Assembly (NCBI RefSeq): GCF_900104525.1
Contig: NZ_LT629711.1
Coordinates: forward strand, 2,232,001 to 2,296,000
DNA from: Pedococcus dokdonensis
Lineage (GTDB): Bacteria; Actinomycetota; Actinomycetes; Actinomycetales; Dermatophilaceae
Length of the DNA: 64,000 nucleotides
Direction: 5' to 3'
The translations under genes and the position numbers were made by a program. How positions within the stretch are numbered: position 1 is the first letter of the stretch; every line of letters begins with the position of its first letter. Below, piece after piece: positions 34,110 through 43,965 of the stretch. The notes under the pieces were generated by a model that was not told the DNA's origin, did not search any database, and was given only the letters and a program-made list of their open reading frames with translations.

Positions 34110-35897
34110 TCAGATCGACTGCATCGCGCGGAGGACGTCGAGCAGCCCACTGCCCTGAAAGGCCTTCTCGCGACCGAGATCGGTGGCGGTGGAGCAGAGG
34201 ATGTCCTTGACCCGCTCGGGGCGACCCAGCAGCTCGCGGTAGCGCGCGACGAGCATCGCAGCGGCGCCGCTGACGTGGGCGGCCGCCTGGCTCGTGCCGT
34301 GCATCGCGGCGATTCCACCGCCCAGCACCGGCCCGTCGATGTCCTCTCCCGGAGCGAGCAGGTCGGGCTTGCTGCGCCCGTCGGCCGTGGGCCCGCGCCC
34401 CGAGAAGTAGCTGACGCCATGACGGTGTGGGTCGCTTCGATGGGTCGAGCCGACGGTGATGACCGAGTCGGCGTTCCCGGGGTCGGAGATGCTCAGCGTC
34501 TGGTAGCCGCCGCCGGTGGTCCGCATGACCCCGCTGAACCCCGAGTTGCCGGCCGCGGTCACCACGACCACCCCCGACCTGACAAGCCGGTCGGCCTCGA
34601 CGCAGACCGGGGTCCACCCGCAGGAGTGCGTCGCGACGTCGTGCGGCACCGAGAGGCTGACGTTGGCGCCGGCGATGACGATGCGGCCGGCTTGCTCGTT
34701 GATGTGCCGGATCGCCTGCAGCGCCGCGACGATCGAAAACTCGTCGCCCCTGCCGTCCTCCCCCAGCACGCGGAAGTCGTACAGCTTGATGTTCGGGCAC
34801 AATCCCGCGAACTGCTGCTCCGGCCAGTGCGCGCCGATGATGCCGGCGACGTGGGTCCCGTGCGGGTTCTTCGGCGGCTCGTAGTCAGCCGGCGGCGGGT
34901 AGGGCGGGGGCTCGGGGAGCGGCAGCTCTGGGAGCTGGACCTCGAGGTAGGGCAGTGCGCGAACCCAGTCGACCAGCCCGTTGTCCGTGGCGTCGAGCGA
35001 GAGCCGCCGGCGCGCGCCCACGAAGTCGAGACACCGCACCACCCTGGTCGGGCCGCGGTCCCACTCGGGTCGCACGGAGTCGGGCCGGGGCCACCATTCG
35101 TAGAAGGCCGGGTGCGTGACGTCGACACCGCTGTCGACCACCGCCCAACCGATGCTGGAGCAGTCGACGTCGAAAAGCTGCTCCGCGGCATCGGCCTTGA
35201 CGGTGATCCGCGACCGGGTGACGGCGGTGCTCGCGGTCCGGTTCAGCGTCACCGAGACAACCGGGTAGCGCTGTCGGCGGTCGATCACCTTCGATCGCGG
35301 GTTGCCCGGAGCCTGGGTGACCGCGCGGTCCACGACCGCCGTCCGCAACAGCCTGAAGGCCTCCGTGTATGCCGCGACCGGGGGTCTGGCTCGCGCCTTC
35401 GACTCCCGGGGCTGCCGGGCGCCGTGGACGACCGTGGCGAGGACCCGCACCAGCCAGACCAGCTGTCGAGCCCGCTCCTGGACCCGTTCCTCGGACGACG
35501 GGGTGCTCATCGGCACCGCAGGCGGCGACACGCCCCTTCGTACGTCGGCCTCCGCGGCTGCTGACAGCCCTTGGGCGGTGGCCACCAGGCTGGCCAGGTT
35601 GGTCATCGGCAACACGGCACGAACCAGTTCCTCGAGAGTCATCACCGCCGAGACGAAGCTGCCCGAGGCGAGCGGGTTGGCGTCGGGCATCTGGACCTTG
35701 TGGAGCTCCTGGAGCACCTTGCGGGTCCCGTGCTCCTCGTTGATGGCGAGGATCACGTCCACGCGGCGCGGGGGGACGTCTCCGTTCGCGGCAGCGAAGG
35801 CATTCCACACGTCGAAGCGCACGGGGCAGTCGGTGGCCCACACCACCGGCACCGGTCCGGTGCCGTAGAACACGGCAGCAAGCTGGTCTCGATCCAT
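34110..35897 (-). CDS. Cytoplasmic subtilisin-like (S8) protease with novel N-terminal domain
   Basis: 595 residues. Residues ~1-245 are an uncharacterised N-terminal region starting DQLAAVFYGTGPVPVVWAT; no signal peptide or TM helix. The S8 domain (~245-595) has an intact triad: D255 (AVVDSGVDVTHP), H346 (NPHGTHVAGIIG) and S536 (MHGTSQAAAHVSG), plus oxyanion Asn in VTAAGNSG. No C-terminal sorting signal. An intracellular subtilase with a large regulatory N-terminus coupled to an MBL-fold gene fits a proteolytic effector or signalling module. The upstream gap contains AACCGATTGGAACCGGTT (35911-35928), a possible operator. Confidence 0.85.
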   Translation of the reverse strand: MDRDQLAAVFYGTGPVPVVWATDCPVRFDVWNAFAAANGDVPPRRVDVILAINEEHGTRKVLQELHKVQMPDANPLASGSFVSAVMTLEELVRAVLPMTNLASLVATAQGLSAAAEADVRRGVSPPAVPMSTPSSEERVQERARQLVWLVRVLATVVHGARQPRESKARARPPVAAYTEAFRLLRTAVVDRAVTQAPGNPRSKVIDRRQRYPVVSVTLNRTASTAVTRSRITVKADAAEQLFDVDCSSIGWAVVDSGVDVTHPAFYEWWPRPDSVRPEWDRGPTRVVRCLDFVGARRRLSLDATDNGLVDWVRALPYLEVQLPELPLPEPPPYPPPADYEPPKNPHGTHVAGIIGAHWPEQQFAGLCPNIKLYDFRVLGEDGRGDEFSIVAALQAIRHINEQAGRIVIAGANVSLSVPHDVATHSCGWTPVCVEADRLVRSGVVVVTAAGNSGFSGVMRTTGGGYQTLSISDPGNADSVITVGSTHRSDPHRHGVSYFSGRGPTADGRSKPDLLAPGEDIDGPVLGGGIAAMHGTSQAAAHVSGAAAMLVARYRELLGRPERVKDILCSTATDLGREKAFQGSGLLDVLRAMQSI

Positions 35898-36041
35898 GGC
35901 TCACCCCTCGAACCGATTGGAACCGGTTTCGGGCTTCCTGCCGGCGCCGTCCCCGAAGTGCTCCTAGGTTCCTCCGAATCACCTGTGCAGGCAATGGTCC
36001 CCGGGTCGGGTCGCCAGATCCACGCGACCGAACCGCGGCAG

Positions 36042-36533
36042 CTAGCCGCGGAGCCGGCGGAGCCGGCGGAGCCGGCGGAGCTGCCTCGCCCGGGCTGCCG
36101 CCAGCACCCCCACGACGCCGTTCACCGGGAAGAGGACGAACGACCACAGCACGGTCGCGGACGACCAGCCGTTCGAGGCGACGCTCCCGCGCAGGTCGCC
36201 GTCGAAGAGCCCGAACAGCATGCTGGCCAGGCAGACCACGCTGAGCACCACGGCCGCGATCATCGGGTAGCGCGTCTTCCAGTTCCGGCTGGCCACCCAT
36301 GCGAAGGCCAGCTGGACCAGGGCCATCGGGAGCGGCACCGTGGACTCGGTGTCGAAGCCCCAGGCGTGCGGCAGGGTGTCGATCCCCTGCACGGCGGCGA
36401 TGACTCCGCCGACCACGTCACAGACCAGCAGGACGAGCATGGCCAGCACCAGTGCTCGTCCGGACGCCACCACCGGCCGGTCCCACACGGCATACCCGGG
36501 ATGGGGTCCGCCATCCCTCAACGGTTCGCTCAC
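36042..36533 (-). CDS. Four-TM integral membrane protein
   Basis: 163 residues from the GTG at 36533. Four hydrophobic helices (ALVLAMLVLLVCDVVGGVIAAV, VPLPMALVQLAFAWVAS, YPMIAAVVLSVVCLASMLFGL, VLWSFVLFPVNGVVGVLAAARA). The C-terminus ARQLRRLRRLRRLRG is encoded by four 9-bp copies of GGAGCCGGC (36050-36085), a short tandem repeat whose copy number may vary between strains and would alter a positively charged tail. Function not recognised. Confidence 0.7.
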   Translation of the reverse strand: MSEPLRDGGPHPGYAVWDRPVVASGRALVLAMLVLLVCDVVGGVIAAVQGIDTLPHAWGFDTESTVPLPMALVQLAFAWVASRNWKTRYPMIAAVVLSVVCLASMLFGLFDGDLRGSVASNGWSSATVLWSFVLFPVNGVVGVLAAARARQLRRLRRLRRLRG

Positions 36534-36612
36534 GCACCCACCATGCCCCCACCGGCGCTCCAGTGGGAGATGCAATCAGCGCAGTAGAGGTGCTTGGCTG
36601 AATACTGCACGG

Positions 36613-37110
36613 GTGGGAGTCCGCAACTACCTCGTCGAAGGGGTCTCGGGCACGGGCAAGACGTCGGTGTGCCACGAGCTCGCCCGCCGCGGCTACCCGG
36701 CGATCAACGGTGACCGGGAGCTTGCCTACCAAGGGAACCCGGACACCGGTGAGCCCTTGGACGGTGCCGTGCACCAGCACCACATCTGGGATGTGGACCG
36801 GGTCCGGGCGCTGGTCGCCGACCACACCCAGCCGATCACGTTCTTCTGCGGGGGCTCGCGCAACTACGACACGTTCATCGACCTGTTCGACGGCGTGTTC
36901 GTCCTCAACGTCGACCTCGAGACCCTGCACCGACGGCTCGACCAGCGCGGACCCGACGAGTGGGGTTCGGACCCCTCGGCCCGTGAGCTCATCGTCCGAC
37001 TCCACCGCACCAAGGAGGACATTCCCAGCACCGGCGTCGTCATCGATGCCACTCCCCCGCTGACCCAGGTCGTCGACGAGATCCTGCGCCACGTGGACCG
37101 CGACCTCTAG
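36613..37110 (+). CDS. P-loop nucleoside/nucleotide kinase-like protein
   Basis: 165 residues from the GTG at 36613. Walker A EGVSGTGKTSV at residues ~8-18, adenylate/shikimate-kinase-like core with ITFFCGGSRNYDTFIDLFDGVFVLNVD and a lid region RRLDQRGPDEWG. Small size and architecture fit orphan AAA/kinase proteins annotated as nucleoside kinases or gluconate-kinase-like. Substrate unknown. A longer frame upstream starts inside the neighbouring divergent gene and is not supported. Confidence 0.78.
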   Translation: MGVRNYLVEGVSGTGKTSVCHELARRGYPAINGDRELAYQGNPDTGEPLDGAVHQHHIWDVDRVRALVADHTQPITFFCGGSRNYDTFIDLFDGVFVLNVDLETLHRRLDQRGPDEWGSDPSARELIVRLHRTKEDIPSTGVVIDATPPLTQVVDEILRHVDRDL

Positions 37111-37217
37111 AGAACAGCCCAAACCCGGGCAGGTGGGGTGTTTGCCGCAAACCCTTGGCACCATTGCGGCGCCACCCCGGAGCGGATCACCATGGCTGCT
37201 GTGAGGGGGTGGTCACC

Positions 37218-39059
37218 GTGACCGCACAGTGGCACGTGGAAGGGCCCGCGGTGGCCGGGGCAGCGACGCTCGATGGTGTCTTCCAGGCCGTGATGACGGC
37301 CCAGAACATCCGCGCGGCATCGGTCGCCATCGCCTCGGGGCGGACGATCTACGCCAAGCGCGCGTACACCTGGGCCGAGCCGGGCAACCCGGTCACGACG
37401 ACGACCACGACGTTCCGGCTCGCCAGCGTCAGCAAGCTGTTCACGGCGGCGGCTATCCAGCGGCTCGCCGACGAGCGCAAGATCGACCTCAACGCCTCCG
37501 TGTTCGGCTACCTCGGCCTGTTCGACCCCAACCCGCACGACACCAACAAGGACCTGATCACGATCGGGCAGTGCGCGACCAGCCTGAGTGGAATGCCGCA
37601 CGACTACGACACGTCCGGCACGAAGCTGCGCGACATCTCGATCGGGCTCGGGCACCACGCCTCGATCGCCGAGCAGGCCCGGCACATGTACTTCGTCAGC
37701 CCACTCGCCTTCACGCCCGGGTCACCGCCTCCGGGAACTGGCGACACCGGATACTCGAACACCGCCTTCGACGTCTGCGCCGCCGTGATCGAGAAAGCCA
37801 GCGGCATGCGCTACGTCGACTACCTCACCAAGGTCGTGGCCCGTTCCATGGGTCTGTATGACGTCGCGGGTGCCCGGACGGCGCGTGGGGACCGGCTGCC
37901 GGGAGAAGTCGGCGGCTACGACAGCCCCGGCACGCTGTTGCCCTCGCAGCTCGACCTCGCGCCCACCGCCACCGAGGTGGACGTCTACGGCGGCGACTTC
38001 TACCTCGAGGGGCGACCCGCGAGCGGCGGGTTGCTGGCGAGCCCGGCCAGCGTGGCCCGCTTCATCGACCGGCACAACGTCTACGGGCTAGGGGGACGCA
38101 ACAGCGGCACCCGGTACGGCACGTTCGTCGGCACCAGTGCAGGGGCCACGACGACCATGCCGACGACCGGCCGGTGGGACTTCGCCTGGGCGACGAACCG
38201 CGAGATCGACAACACGCTCAAGGACCAGCTGACCAACGGCATCGTCAGCTATCTCGGGACGTTCGGCGCGAGCCTCACCACCCCGTTCGACGTGGACGAG
38301 GGTTTCGCGATCCGCGGGGTCCTGCTGCTCGGGGGCTTCCGGACGCAGCACGAGCTCAACGCCATGTCGTACGAGGACATGCGCAACACCCTGATCGTCG
38401 AGATGTCCAAGCACAGCAACCAACCCATCGGCTGGTACCAGGGACAGGACGACGCCACGCTCGGGGGGATGGGCGCCGCGATGGTCTACCTGCGGCACAC
38501 CGGCAGTCGGGACGACGCTGCCCTGCGACAGATGAGCGCCGACGACCAGCGCAACACCCTGATCGTCGAGATGGACGCGCAGACCGGGCAAGGGCGCGCG
38601 CTGCAAGGCTTTTCGACGCTCGACCTCGTGCTCATCGCTCTCGGCAGCGACCTGGCCATCCGCGGCCGGGTGCCGGGCCTGGTCAGCTCGTGGATCCGCG
38701 GTGTCCTGCTCGTGGGGCGGTTCCGGACGCAGCAGGAGCTCAACACGATGTCGCACGACGACATGCGCAACACCCTGATCGTCGAGATGACCAAGCACAG
38801 CAACCAGTCCACCGAGTCCTACCAGGCGCTGAACGACGCCCAGCTCGAAGGCGTGGGTGCGGTCATGGTGCTGATGCGCAACGCCCGCATCCGCGATGAC
38901 GGTGCGCTGCGCCAGATGAGCGCCGACGACCAGCGCAACACGCTCATCGTCGAGCTCGACGCGCAGACCCGGCTCGGCCGCGAGCTGCAGGGGCTGTCCA
39001 ACCTGGGCCTCGCCCGCACCGCCCTCGGCGACCGCCCCGCGATGCACTCCGGCGCCTGA
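37218..39059 (+). CDS. Beta-lactamase-fold serine hydrolase with duplicated C-terminal RNTLIVE repeats
   Basis: 613 residues from the GTG at 37218 (GAGGGGG Shine-Dalgarno 8 bases upstream). Residues ~20-370 form a class C beta-lactamase/penicillin-binding-type hydrolase: nucleophile motif RLASVSKLF (SxxK) and TGYSNTAFDV (YxN); the third KTG-like motif is not clear. Residues ~370-605 hold four copies of a module centred on MSxDDxRNTLIVEM/L, at residues ~389, 445, 517 and 573. They alternate 56 and 72 residues apart, that is two copies of a 128-residue unit. No signal peptide is evident, unusual for this fold. The repeat domain is not one I can name; a binding role is likely. Confidence 0.78.
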   Translation: MTAQWHVEGPAVAGAATLDGVFQAVMTAQNIRAASVAIASGRTIYAKRAYTWAEPGNPVTTTTTTFRLASVSKLFTAAAIQRLADERKIDLNASVFGYLGLFDPNPHDTNKDLITIGQCATSLSGMPHDYDTSGTKLRDISIGLGHHASIAEQARHMYFVSPLAFTPGSPPPGTGDTGYSNTAFDVCAAVIEKASGMRYVDYLTKVVARSMGLYDVAGARTARGDRLPGEVGGYDSPGTLLPSQLDLAPTATEVDVYGGDFYLEGRPASGGLLASPASVARFIDRHNVYGLGGRNSGTRYGTFVGTSAGATTTMPTTGRWDFAWATNREIDNTLKDQLTNGIVSYLGTFGASLTTPFDVDEGFAIRGVLLLGGFRTQHELNAMSYEDMRNTLIVEMSKHSNQPIGWYQGQDDATLGGMGAAMVYLRHTGSRDDAALRQMSADDQRNTLIVEMDAQTGQGRALQGFSTLDLVLIALGSDLAIRGRVPGLVSSWIRGVLLVGRFRTQQELNTMSHDDMRNTLIVEMTKHSNQSTESYQALNDAQLEGVGAVMVLMRNARIRDDGALRQMSADDQRNTLIVELDAQTRLGRELQGLSNLGLARTALGDRPAMHSGA

Positions 39060-39067
39060 GGCGCGGG

Positions 39068-39811
39068 TCAGGCGGAGTGGCCGGCCTCCATGGCGGCCTT
39101 GACGTCGGAGGCGTACTGACCCGAGCGCTCCTGCCCGGACAGGTCGCCGATCGCGTCCATGGTGGCGTCGGTGATCGCGCGCAGGAGCGCAGCCTTCTGG
39201 TACTGCGCCGAGAGCTCCTCGACGTCGATCGGCTTGCCGAACTTCACGGTGACCCGCGCCGGGCGAAAACCGTTCGAGCCGGAGGGCTGCACCTTGTCGG
39301 TGCCGATCACGGCGCAGGGCAGCAGCGTCGCCCCGGTTGAGAGTGCCATCCGGGCCACGCCGGTGCGCCCGCGGTGGAGACGACCGTCCGGCGAGCGGGT
39401 GCCCTCGGGGTAGACGCCGAACGCCTCGCCGTGCCGCAGCACCTCCTCTGACAGCTCGAGCGAGGCAGCCGCGGCCCGCGGGTCCTTGCGGTCGACGGGG
39501 ATCGTGCCGGCCGTCGAGTGGAACCACCGCACCGCCGCCCCGCGCACCCCATTGCCCTGGAAGTACTCGGCCTTGCCCAGGAAGTGCACCTGCCGACCGG
39601 AGGCCAGCGGGATGACGATCGAGTCGATGAACGACAGGTGGTTCGACGCGACGATGAGCGAGCCCTCGCGCGGCACGTTCTCGCGACCCTCCACGTGCAG
39701 CCCGGTGAGCAGCTTCAACGGCGGGCCGATGAGGACGTAGCGCATCACGGCCCGGCTCACGGCGTCGTTCACCGCGGCCGTGCTGAGACCGCGCGCCCTA
39801 CCCGGCCGCAC
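39068..39811 (-). CDS. plsC: 1-acyl-sn-glycerol-3-phosphate acyltransferase (PlsC family)
   Basis: 247 residues. Acyltransferase blocks: SNHLSFIDS (HxxxxD catalytic), HFLGKAEYF, GVYPEGTRSPDG (block III EGTR) and LLPCAVIGTDKVQP. Converts lysophosphatidate to phosphatidate in phospholipid synthesis, or acylates a related lysolipid. GTG start three bases after the guaA stop on the same strand, so it is the last gene of a five-gene minus-strand operon. The C-terminal ~50 residues are acidic/helical and extend beyond the core domain. Confidence 0.88.
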   Translation of the reverse strand: MRPGRARGLSTAAVNDAVSRAVMRYVLIGPPLKLLTGLHVEGRENVPREGSLIVASNHLSFIDSIVIPLASGRQVHFLGKAEYFQGNGVRGAAVRWFHSTAGTIPVDRKDPRAAAASLELSEEVLRHGEAFGVYPEGTRSPDGRLHRGRTGVARMALSTGATLLPCAVIGTDKVQPSGSNGFRPARVTVKFGKPIDVEELSAQYQKAALLRAITDATMDAIGDLSGQERSGQYASDVKAAMEAGHSA

Positions 39812-39813
39812 GT

Positions 39814-41485
<1,672 letters not shown>

Positions 41486-41488
41486 AGG

Positions 41489-41836
41489 TTACCGGCGCGC
41501 AGCAGCGAGCCGCGCCTCGGTCTCACCCGCGACCCTGCGCTCCGCCCAGAACGACAGGAACGGCACGACACCGGCCAGCATGACCAGCACCATGCGACCC
41601 AGCGACCAGCCCACCTTGAACCCGAGGTTCGCGGTCGCGACCAGGTAGACGATGTAGATGAACCCGTGCGGCTGCGGCCACCAGTCCAGCGCGTGGTTGT
41701 CGAACCCGTAGCGCAGGACCATCTCGAGCACCAGCACGAGCAGCCCCACGCCGACCACGAACGCCATCACCTTGAAGAAGCCGAGCGCCTTCCGGGCCGC
41801 CTCGGGGTCCTTGATCTCAGTCGCCTGTGTCGTCAC
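41489..41836 (-). CDS. DUF3817 family membrane protein
   Basis: 115 residues with three TM helices (KVMAFVVGVGLLVLVLEMVL, HGFIYIVYLVATANLGFKVG, RMVLVMLAGVVPFLSFWAERR), matching the DUF3817 family found beside guaA in many actinobacteria. The signature region is WPQPHGFIYIVYL. GTG at 41836 was chosen because the GAGAGG Shine-Dalgarno sits nine bases upstream; the ATG at 41845 abuts that Shine-Dalgarno. It overlaps the end of the SURF1 gene by 20 bases. Function unknown. Confidence 0.82.
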   Translation of the reverse strand: MTTQATEIKDPEAARKALGFFKVMAFVVGVGLLVLVLEMVLRYGFDNHALDWWPQPHGFIYIVYLVATANLGFKVGWSLGRMVLVMLAGVVPFLSFWAERRVAGETEARLAAARR

Positions 41837-42572
41837 GGACCGCATCCTCTCGCACCATCCTGAACCACATGAACGCGGCAAAGCCGCCGAAGATCCACCA
41901 CTGCAGCGCGTATGCCGCGTTGCGCCACTTCAGCCCGCCCGTCACCTCGGGCGGCGGCACCCGTTCGACCCCCGCCGGGGCAGGGATCCCGACCCCGGCG
42001 CCGGTCCGCTCCGTCTGGGCGAAGACGAACGCGTTGTAGAGCTCGCCCGGCCACTCGTTGACCAGCGTCGAGAAGTCGATCGAGCCCCGCGCCTCCTGCG
42101 GCCAGGCCGGGAGTCCGGCCGGCGGGTCGGCCGGCGACTCCCCCGGGGCGAGCGTGCCGTCGACGGACACCGGCCCCGACGGGGGCTCGACCGGAGTGGT
42201 CGGGTCGAGCACGAACCCCCGCACGACGGCGAGCCGCGCTCCCGACTCGGTGACGTCGAGCGGCGTGACGACCCAGTAGCCGGTGCGGCCGTCCAGACGT
42301 CGCGGGCCGACGAGGAACTGGTCGGCCGCGGCATACCTCCCGATCGCGGTGACGGCCCGGTTCGACTGGTCGTTCGGAAACGCCTGGTGCGGCCTGATGA
42401 CGGTGTCGACGAGGGCGGGGCGCGCCTCGTGCGCCTTGCGCAGCGCGTCGGCCAGGCCCTTGTCCTGGGCGACGTGGAGCTGCCAGAGGCCGAGCTGGCC
42501 GCAGGCCGCCATGATCACGAGCAGGAGTGCGAACAGGCCGAGCCACCGGGGCTTGAGGGCGGTTCGCAGCAC
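41817..42572 (-). CDS. SURF1-family protein (cytochrome oxidase assembly)
   Basis: 251 residues. N-terminal TM helix (WLGLFALLLVIMAACGQLGLWQL) with the GxWQ-like WQLHVAQDKG start of the SURF1 family, a soluble middle segment (YAAADQFLVGPRRLDGRTGYWVVTPL, LAVVRGFV) and a C-terminal TM helix with the motif WRNAAYALQWWIFGGFAAFMW, diagnostic of SURF1/Shy1. Helps assemble heme-copper cytochrome c oxidase. GTG start four bases after the upstream gene; overlaps the next by 20 bases. Confidence 0.9.
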   Translation of the reverse strand: MLRTALKPRWLGLFALLLVIMAACGQLGLWQLHVAQDKGLADALRKAHEARPALVDTVIRPHQAFPNDQSNRAVTAIGRYAAADQFLVGPRRLDGRTGYWVVTPLDVTESGARLAVVRGFVLDPTTPVEPPSGPVSVDGTLAPGESPADPPAGLPAWPQEARGSIDFSTLVNEWPGELYNAFVFAQTERTGAGVGIPAPAGVERVPPPEVTGGLKWRNAAYALQWWIFGGFAAFMWFRMVREDAVRDDTGD

Positions 42573-42576
42573 CCGG

Positions 42577-43830
42577 TCAGGCTACGGGAAGCCTCGAGTC
42601 GTCGAAGACGAGGATGCTCCCGCCGTAGCAGGCGACCCACACCATCTTCCTGGTCGGCTCGTAGGTGATGCCGATCGGGTGGTAGTCGGTCTTCACCTCG
42701 TCGACCACCTCGAGGTCGCTGGTGCGCAGCTTGGTCACCGTCGACGACTCGTAGTTGACCGAGTAGATGGCGGCACCGTCGGGCGAGATCGCCATGGACC
42801 GCGGCTGGCTGCCGGTGCGGACCCACTTGAGGACCTTGCCGGTGCTGCGCTCGAGCTTGCTCACCGTGCCGTCACCGTTGTTCGTGACGTAGAGGTACCT
42901 GCCGTCGGGGCTCTCGACGATGTGCCTCGGGCCGTCCCCGGTCTGGGCGTAGGCGTGCACCGCGCGGCCCCGGAGGTCGACGCGGACCACCCGGTCGGAG
43001 CCCATCAGCGCGACGTAGGCGGTGCGGCTGTCCGGCGAGACGGCGACACCACGGGGGTACTTGCCCCCCAACGGGATCCGCGCCGTCTCCCGGCCCGAGG
43101 AGGCATCGATGATCGACAGGTCCCACGAGCACCAGTTGGTCACGAGCACGGTCTTGCCGTCAGGTGTCACGGCCACGTACTTCGGCACGGAGCCGACGGC
43201 GACCACCTTGTCGATCGCGTACGTCCTCGTGTCGATCCGGTAGACCGTGCTCGGCGAGGTGCCGTCGCCCTTGGTGCAGGTGTCGAGCCCCTCGGGCCCG
43301 TAGCCCTTGCCGTACATCGAGTAGTTCGAGACCCACGCGTAGCGGCCGTCGGGGGTGAAGGCCACCTCGACCGGTGACCCCTTCGAGGTGCCGGGGTGGC
43401 CCTTCACGCCGAACTCCGAGAGGTCGACCGAGTCGTCGATCGACTGCAGCCGGGCACCGTCCGCGCGAAAAGCCACGACGCTGTGCGTGTACATCATGTT
43501 CTGGGCGAAGACGAGACCCTGCTTGCTGGCCACCACCGACTTCGGGGTGAGTCCGCCGGTCAGCCTCAGCACCCGCACCATCGCCGTCTTCGCCGAGGGA
43601 CCGGGGTCGCCCTGCGGCTCGACCGGGCTGGGCTTCGGCACGGGGATGCCGGGTCGCGACACGGCCGCCTTCACGGGCGTGGGCCGGGGTGCGGCGGCCT
43701 CGGCGGAGCCACCCGACAGGACGCCGACCAGCCGGCTGACACCCAGCACGCTCAGCGCGACGAAGGCGACGACGACCAGCAGCGCGACGCGCCTGCGGCG
43801 CACGTAGACGGCCTCGTTGCGCACCACCAT
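42577..43830 (-). CDS. Membrane-anchored YVTN/NHL-type beta-propeller protein
   Basis: 417 residues from the ATG at 43830. One N-terminal TM helix (RRVALLVVVAFVALSVLGVSRLVGVL) then a Pro-rich linker and a beta-propeller built of YVTN-style repeats: PDGRYAWVSNYS, PDGKTVLVTNWC, PDSRTAYVALMG, PDGRYLYVTNNGDGTV, PDGAAIYSVNYES. Such propellers are extracytoplasmic binding scaffolds. The same frame stays open 1,840 bases further upstream as antisense to the ABC genes, which is a GC-bias artefact. First gene of the operon leading through surf1 and guaA to plsC. Confidence 0.85.
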   Translation of the reverse strand: MVVRNEAVYVRRRRVALLVVVAFVALSVLGVSRLVGVLSGGSAEAAAPRPTPVKAAVSRPGIPVPKPSPVEPQGDPGPSAKTAMVRVLRLTGGLTPKSVVASKQGLVFAQNMMYTHSVVAFRADGARLQSIDDSVDLSEFGVKGHPGTSKGSPVEVAFTPDGRYAWVSNYSMYGKGYGPEGLDTCTKGDGTSPSTVYRIDTRTYAIDKVVAVGSVPKYVAVTPDGKTVLVTNWCSWDLSIIDASSGRETARIPLGGKYPRGVAVSPDSRTAYVALMGSDRVVRVDLRGRAVHAYAQTGDGPRHIVESPDGRYLYVTNNGDGTVSKLERSTGKVLKWVRTGSQPRSMAISPDGAAIYSVNYESSTVTKLRTSDLEVVDEVKTDYHPIGITYEPTRKMVWVACYGGSILVFDDSRLPVA

Positions 43831-43965
43831 CGCCACCCACCCCTTCCCGCCACGCCCTTCACCCGCACGGTATGCCGGGTCCGTGCGACCACCCCGAAGG
43901 CTCACCGCGCACGGGTGAAAATCGGTGTCGGGCTGTCGTGCCCACGGCATACCGTGGTGCCTCTG

